Source: Ectocarpus siliculosus (lineage: Eukaryota; Sar; Phaeophyceae; Ectocarpales; Ectocarpaceae). From it: a stretch of 18,179 nucleotides of DNA. The position numbers and the translations under genes are program-made. A model generated the notes under the pieces. It saw only the letters and a program-made list of their open reading frames with translations, ran no database searches and was not told the origin of the DNA. The DNA is taken from positions 360,600 to 378,778 of the forward strand of contig FN649753.1 in assembly GCA_000310025.1 (NCBI GenBank). The letters run 5' to 3'. Shown piece by piece: positions 1 through 6,800 of the stretch (the first letter of the stretch is position 1; each line of letters starts with the position of its first letter).

Positions 1-410
1 ATCGGGGGGGTGGAAAGGAGGAGGGGATTGAAAATTTGGGGTGGGGGGGAAGAAAAAGATCATATTTAGGGTTTGGTGGTGGGGGGTTTTTAAAGGGTTT
101 TGGTTTTTTTGGGTTTGGAGGCCATTGGGGGGGTTTCCTTTTTGTTGTCTTTGGTTTTTGGGGGTTCGGAGGGAAGGGGGGTGTTTACTTTATGTGTTCT
201 TGTTGGTGGGTACGGGACCCTTCCATCTTGATTGTAAGGGTTTTCCCGTTTTCGGGTGGTGGGTTTTTTTTTCCTGTTAGAAGTGTTGTTGTTGGTGGGG
301 TTTGTTTGTTGTTTTGTGGGGCAGCCATTGGAAAAAAAATTCGTTGGAAGGGGGCTTAAAAAAGGGAAAGAAAGGAACCCCCCGGAACCGCCCCCCCCCC
401 CCCCCCCCCG
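1..410. other. G/T-biased homopolymer-rich contig end, probably low-quality sequence
   Basis: The plus strand is very poor in C and made of runs of G and T, and it ends in a run of about 19 C at 391-409. Composition changes abruptly to ordinary balanced coding sequence just after it. Open frames here are low-complexity in every frame and resemble no protein. The likeliest reading is unreliable base calls at an assembly end, over what would be intron sequence upstream of the first visible exon. A real G/T-rich satellite cannot be excluded. Confidence 0.55.
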
Positions 411-439
411 CCTGCGCGCCACACAAAACAAAAATACAG

Positions 440-776
440 GAACAAGTCGAAGATCCTGCCCTGTTTTTCGCGGGCGAGAGCGCGACTGCCGACGTAACCG
501 ACGAAGAAAACGCCTTCCTGCGGACCGTCGCCATCACCATGAACTGCTCCACACCCAACACCACCGTGCGGTACACTACGGATGGCGTTTCCGTCCCGGG
601 GGACACGTCCCCGTCGGTAGAGCCCGGGACCGTGGTGCAGTGGTCGGAGGAGGGCACGTGGGAGTTCAGGGTGGTGGCGGTGGCGGACGGCCTGTACCAG
701 AGCGAGCTCACCATGTGGCCGGTGACGATCGTTGCGCCCAGGACCGACGAGTACCCCGTCGCGGGGTCGTCGGGAG
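440..776 (+). CDS. NAGPA-like gene, exon 1 of those visible: chitobiase C-terminal-like domain
   Basis: The acceptor is AAATACAG at 432-439 and the donor GTGAGA at 777, phase 1. The translation has the pattern of the chitobiase/beta-hexosaminidase C-terminal (CHB_HEX_C, FN3-like) domain: hydrophobic strand ending NCSTPNTT, then VRYTTDG, then a strand WEFRVVAVADG followed by YQSE. The YTTDG turn is the family hallmark. Two N-glycosylation sequons (NCS, NTT) fit a secreted or luminal domain. Earlier exons and the signal peptide are not visible. Its link to the NAGPA exons is inferred from strand, proximity and a phase-1 junction. It could instead end a separate gene. Confidence 0.6.
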
Positions 777-816
777 GTGAGATGAAGTAGGTTTTGATTA
801 AGGCGCATGACGTTGG

Positions 817-851
<35 letters not shown>

Positions 852-3800
852 TCCTCTTCCTCTGTCACTGGCTACACTGACGTAAGTAGTGGGTGTGTCA
901 CCTAGTTACGCTTGTCGACGCGATACGTTTTCGCACGAAGATGGCTTAGATACCCGTTGGTCGGAATGACTCCACATGGAGTTGATCGATCCGCATCACC
1001 ATGCAGGCAGTAGCTGGCCTTGCAACACCCTCTTGCCGCGGTTCCACGCACCGCTCGAGGTGGGTGCATGATTCCTTACAGAGTTAAGAGACGACGGAAA
1101 CAATCAAGGAGCGTTTCGGCGAGGAAAGCTTCAGTGGATCTTACGGTTAATTGTTGTTCAGCTTATACTTATCCTTCGCATATTCGGTCGCCCCGGTGGT
1201 CTAGTGGTAACCTCGAAACCGCAAGTGGCAAAGTCGTGAGCTCGAATCGTTCGGCCTCCCTCCATCCCCCGCGAGCGCACGCCATTGAGCCCTTCGTTCT
1301 CCTTGCACTCTTCGCTTCCCCTCTCCCACACCTAGGTTCGACCAGTGATAGCAGCGCTAGCGATAGCAGCAGCAGCAGCAGTAGCGCTAGCGACATGCTG
1401 GCGAGCGTAGACGTAACAGCATTCGAAGCCGTCTACGCTGCCCCTGCGGCGGAGCTGGAGCAGCAGGAGGTGCTGGGTCCCGGCTACGGCGACCAGTGCG
1501 AAGGCGGCGCGCGCGTCGTTAGGGGGAAGCTTCTCCGGGTGTTTAACCCGAGCGGCCACTTTTCGTTCGCGCCGCCGCCGGGTGCTTGCGGCGGCGATGG
1601 CGAGGAGCACGGTGAGTGTCAGGATGAAGGAAAGGGAGGGAGGGAAGGAGAGAGAGAGGGGCGAAAGAGAGAGAGGGAGAGAGAGACGTGTTGCCTTTGT
1701 TTTGTAACATTGTGCAAATCAAAGGTCGAGCTTAGATCCCAGCGTAGTCTATCGCTTGTAACATTTCGTTTAGCCTGTCGTGACTCTAAGCGGGTCTGTC
1801 GACCCTGCTCCTTGGTGCTAGCTTAACCAACTAGTCCCCTCCTCCTCCTCCTCCGTCACCTTCAACCAGCAATCCTCTGAAAACACGCCGCACTGTTCAC
1901 CCCTCCCCCCCTCCCCCCCTCCCCCCCCCCCCCTCAACACCAGCCCTCTCTCCGGCGTCCCAGACAAGCCGAGGCTTCGAGGCGGTCCGCCGAACCGCCC
2001 CGCTCCTGGACGGCGAGTCCCCGGAGGACGCCAGGGTTCGCCTCGACCTCGACTCCCGAGAAGCGGCCTGGCGCGCGGCCGGCGGAGGTAACGGATGCCA
2101 GGCGGCGGCCGCGGGAGGCATGCTTCCGCCGCTGAGCGGCGACGGCGGGAGTTGTGCGGTTGGCCATCTTGTCGGCGCCGGTCAAGTCTTCCAGGCGGAA
2201 GAAGGGACGGGTGAGAGAAGAGACAGGGCGAGCGCCACACCGCGGGCAGGGGAATTTTTCGTGTTGTTTCGTGTTGGGGGGCAGGGTATTGAGACGTCGA
2301 TGGGGTGTTGGACATGGAGTGCATGCCTTCGTCGGGCGGTGTTGCTTGGTCCGATAGGTGAGTTTGGTCGGGTGTTAAATGAATCGTGCATGTTTTCTGT
2401 TTCGAAGGTTTTCGTACGGCCGAAGGGCTCGTGGAACATCCCCCGCACGGATAGGCGGGGAAGCCCCTCGTGTAGCCCCTCCCGAGAGAGAGAAAGCGAG
2501 ACGTGAATTCTCGACCCCTCGGTGTGTGATACAAGTGTAAAGTAGTGGTCCTTTGACTTTTTCATGGTTTGATTCTGCAGTAACGTTCCGCTTGGTAAGA
2601 ATCGCGCGGCGCCCCTCACCTCCCACCTTCGTTTTCGTTTTGTTTTTTGTCCCTTTCCGCCGGGCAGGTTGTCTATCGCGCCCTGTAGGTTTGTGCGTCT
2701 GCTTCTGCTCATCATCCAACGCCTTGTCAAACGTGTTGCGTTTTCTCATCGTCCCTCTTCTCCTTTCTCTGCCCCGCTTGCGCGGCTGTGCGTGTCTGCT
2801 TCCGCTCATCTTCTAGCGATGGTGAGCTTCGGAGTCCGGGGAGACAGCTTCGTGGTGGGAACAATCACCGCCGAGGAGGTACTAGACGAACAGAACCCTT
2901 TCCAAAACCTCATCTCCGGAGCCGGGTGGTTGGTGCGCGCGGGAGTCAACCACGTCGAGGCCTCGGCGAGAGACGGGCACCTGGACATCTTGCTCGACGA
3001 TGACGAAGATGGCGAAGGAGAGGAGGGCGGCGGTAGTAGCGGCAGCGGCAGCGGCAGCAGCAGCGTGGGGGTTGGCGAGGGAGGGGCGCTGGACGACCTC
3101 CTCGTGGCGAAGCTGGCACGTACCGCGATCGGCCACGACTCTGAGGGTCGCTTGATCTTGCTGCAGGTGCGTGGGCGGGGGGACGGGGAGACGGGGGGAT
3201 CTAGCGGGGGCAGGGCACACGGGGCCCCTTCGTTTGTGCTCATGGGGGGGGTCTGGCAGGGGAAGGGTACACGGGGCGCCCTCATGTGTTTCTTGTGGGA
3301 GGGGAGGTCTAGCGGGGGATGGGCACACGGGGTCCCCTCATGTGTTCCTTATGAGGGGTGTCTGGCAGGGGAAGGGCACACGGGGTCCCTCACTTGTTCC
3401 GCACGGGGGAGGGGTCTAGCGGGGGAAGGGTACACGGGATCCCCTCGCTTGCTCTTTATGGCGTAGTCTCAATCGTGTTTGGGCGGTTGACCTAGGCGAC
3501 TCGTGATGCAGAAGCCCGTTCCGTGTGTGCGTTCCATTTGCGTCCTTTTGGAGGAAATTTTGAATTTTTCTCCGTTTATTTTTCCTTGTTTGCATGCGAG
3601 AGTACTATCACACGGCGCATCTTGGTATTCAGCCATAATACCACCATGCCGCCCCCGTTTGTAACGAGCTGTCCTTTTTCTACAACAAGAGTTTTTTTTT
3701 TGTAGACCACGATGCATACCCCTTTGGCTCCGCCTGAACAAAGTCTTCTCAGTGCCTTCTGTTCGTCGTTTTGTTTGTCCCGGCGGACGTGTCTCCCCCC

Positions 3801-6800
3801 CCCCCGCTCGCAAAAAACGCCTCTCCAGACCTCCGGCGCAGCCGCGGGGTCCGACCAGGACACAGCCATCCCGGACGGTCTCGACCTGTCTGAGCTGGCG
3901 GACGTGCTCGTGGAGGCCGGGGCTGTAAACGCCATCAACCTGGTCGGAGGCGCGCCGTCCGCGATGATGGTGAACGGCAGCGCGATCGTGGACCCGGCAG
4001 GGCCGTGCTCAACGTCGGCGGAAGGCAAGAGATAGGAAGCAGGCGTACTCATTGCCCTGCGTGCCGTAGCTGTTGGGGCCATCGACCTCGCATGCATCTC
4101 TGAAAAGCCAGGGCGGAGCACGCCGGGTTCTCACCGGACCAGGCTCTCACGTCACGCGCAAGAAAATCATTGAAGTTCTCTACAATATTCACGGTGGGAG
4201 AGATATGTGGGCTTATGACAACCTACCTTATCTTGATCCACGAATGTGCTGCTACTGTAAGGTCATTTTCTCTGTGCCTGCCCTTTGTTCTGCCAACCGT
4301 ATATGTGGTAATATCACGTGCTGTGGTCGTCGTTAGGGCCGTTGTATTTTGCTCCAAGAGGAGGAATGGGGTATGTATGGCGTTCGGTACCTTGGTATTT
4401 TGACCATTTACCCGTTATCGTTTTATCAGAGTAGAAACTTGTTCTCTGTGTTGCTCTTCGAGGGTGCGGAGTGTCGTCGTTTGATTCTTGCCTTGGGCGT
4501 CTATCAGACCGCGTTGTATCACGCACTTCATTTCCATTTCGAGACGGACAAGCGTTTATTCCTGCTGCTTTGTGTCTGGCGGTATTTTGACCTTTGGCCA
4601 GTTATCGTTTTACGAAAGGTGGAATACCTTTGCCATGTGTTGCTATTCTAGGGCGCGGGGTGTCGTCATTTGATGCTTGCCTTGGGCATCTATCTGGCCG
4701 TTTACCACGCACTACATTTCCATTTCGAGACGGAAAACCGTTTCTCCCCGCTGCTTTGTGTCTAGCTAGTGTGTCTAGAGACATCGTCGACGCCCGGGGG
4801 GGTCGTAGTCATTTACTTCTTCGTCTTGTAGTAGGTTCCCAAAATTCCCAAGTTGAGGTGGGGGGGGGGTTGACCATGCGGAACAGTGGCAGTGGTATAT
4901 GAATCAGCATCAATGACACTACTATCGCTCAAGGCGGGTGAGGGCCTACGCCGAAAGAAAGGGTGGGTTTCGTCAGCGGGCGCACGACATCGCGACCTGA
5001 ATCGGATGCCGCCTCCGCTAACGGACCAGCAAAGCGAAAAAACTGTACTACACCTATTGACTGACATGCCCCCTCTGGTTTGTCCGTTCCCATGGTTCCG
5101 CAGATAGCGACAGCTACGGCGGGTTTAGGGACGGCTCCGCCCTGCCACGGTGCGAAATCCCGGTATCGAGCATCGTTTGCGTCCACCTGGACCCTCCGCC
5201 GCTGATCGAAGGTGCCGAAGGTATCGATGGCACTCCCTCGCCGAGCCTACAGCCCACCTCCTCTTCTTCGGCTGCCGCTGTGCCGGCCGGAGATGACTGG
5301 GGTGGCGGTGGGTGGGACAGCAGCAGTGGTGGCGGCGAGAGCAGCGGCGACAACACGGAGGAGGCGCGGCTGCGGTGGACGCGGGAGCTGTGTGGGGGCA
5401 ACGGCACGGGCAACGCGACGAGCCTGTGGGAGCACCTGGACAATGTCGAGGAGTCGGTGCTGAGGTACAAGGTGAGACAGACAGACCGTTGGCTGTGTAA
5501 GAATCAGCACGGGGCCGCGGTTCAGAATTAATATTTCATTAGGAAACAGAGGCTCATATTTTCAAGGGAGAATAAGAACGTATAGTGTGAGAACCATAGC
5601 TCAGCGGTGGACCCTACGTTAAGATCGAGTAGAAGCATATAGCAACCTGTGCTCGACAGCAGTGGCGATGAAACATGAAACGGAGCCTCGGACCCGATTT
5701 TGACTTTTTCTTTATCTGCGGACCCGTGTGCTGTAGCACCGCACCCCCTGGACCCGGTTTGACCCCAAGTTCGGCTACTCGACGCCGAAGAGGATGCCAA
5801 CTATCAAATGCTGTTTTTTTTTAACGAAAAGGTCTCGACGGGGAATGTCCAGTGTCGCCATCCTTGGCACCACCGTTGACTTTTTTCGAGGTTTTGAAAT
5901 CGGTGCAAGGGGTGCGTGGTATCCTATGCTACCTGCGGTATACCTTATCGCGGACCGGGCGGGCTGGAGCACCGATACCGATGTAGAGTGTTAAGAATGC
6001 ACACAAGCGAGGTTCTTGCAGTCGCAGCGCTGAAAAGGGAAATCGTGTATCCGCCGCGCGCCTACTAGCATCCACGTCCTGATTGCGGACAAGCAGGTGG
6101 AGTACAATACTCCAGCGAATAGTGGAAGTAACACCACCAGCATCTCGTCATCTACGGCGATCTCAACCTCTGCTTCTTCAGACATCTCATGCCTACCTGC
6201 ACGCATAGTGATCTCCTCGTTGTCCCATGCGTGCAGGGTGACGAAATACCTGACGAAGCAGAGCGTGGGATCGCCACAGATGGCGAGATGCTGGTGGTGA
6301 TAGTTCCACCACCGCATGAGGTACTAGTGATGGGTGCCCAACTTAGGAGCCAACCTGTCTAAGCTGTGGTAGGATAAAAAGGGAAATCGTGTATCCAAGA
6401 ACAAACAAACAAGCCCGTGTCATTTCTTCCGCTGCCGCTGCTGCTGCTGCTGCTGCCGCTGAAGATCGCGTTCTGGGTGGCAGCGGTTCTGGGCATGGCG
6501 AGCCTGTACCTGAACATCCAGCACCAGAAGAGCAACTCGTCCTCGACCTCTCGGTCGGCCGAGCTCGGCGGGAGCGCCTACAGCCGGCAGCTCCAGCAGC
6601 AGCAGCACGTCGGCCTGGTCAACGGAGGGACCGTCAAGACCGGCACGAGCAGCACCAAGTCCCCCACGGGGATAGTCGAGATGGTTGGCAGGGGAGGGGG
6701 CGGGGTAGGGGGTAGCAAACGGGGGTCTCGCAGCAGCAGGCGGAAACGTGGTTCCAGCACCGGAGGGGGGTACGCCAGATTGAACGGGGGAGACGCTGAA

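Larger units (their letters stand above)
777..1335 (+). other. Intron 1 of the NAGPA-like gene
   Basis: It runs from GTGAGA to a strong pyrimidine tract ending CACCTAG. It contains a (CTG) run of nearly ten units at 821-849, grading into CTC repeats, and a tRNA-like segment at 1190-1256. No coding signal is seen. Confidence 0.6.
4025..5103 (+). other. Intron 5 of the NAGPA-like gene, GC-AG type
   Basis: It starts GCAAGA and ends GGTTCCGCAG. Splicing 4024 to 5104 restores the frame and joins the Cys-containing end of the catalytic region to CEIPVSSIVCVH, the expected next NAGPA segment. It contains one copy of a dispersed repeat (4043-4138) and a 187-bp tandem duplication (4394-4767). Confidence 0.75.
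5472..6464 (+). other. Intron 6 of the NAGPA-like gene
   Basis: The start is firm (GTGAGA). The end is either 6413 (ACAAACAAG) or 6464 (pyrimidine/CTG tract, then CTGAAG); both keep phase 0. It contains a foldback structure (6122-6309) and a 20-bp direct repeat (6033-6052 and 6377-6396). Confidence 0.65.

Noticed and set aside
65-71. Single TTTAGGG, a plant/algal telomere unit
   Set aside because: One copy only, in a low-quality-looking G/T-rich stretch; not a telomere array.
356-868. Minus-strand frame with polyglutamine, and overlapping plus-strand frames at 256-780
   Set aside because: The glutamines come from the CTG microsatellite in intron 1. The plus frame used by exon 1 shows a recognisable domain; the others do not.
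5590-5660. A-box-like TAGCTCAGCGG at 5597-5607 suggesting a tRNA
   Set aside because: No D stem, no acceptor pairing and no convincing B box at the right distance.
5991-6317. 108-codon minus frame and matching plus frame at 6097-6300
   Set aside because: Both lie on the two arms of the foldback and mirror each other; open frames on both strands follow from the palindrome.
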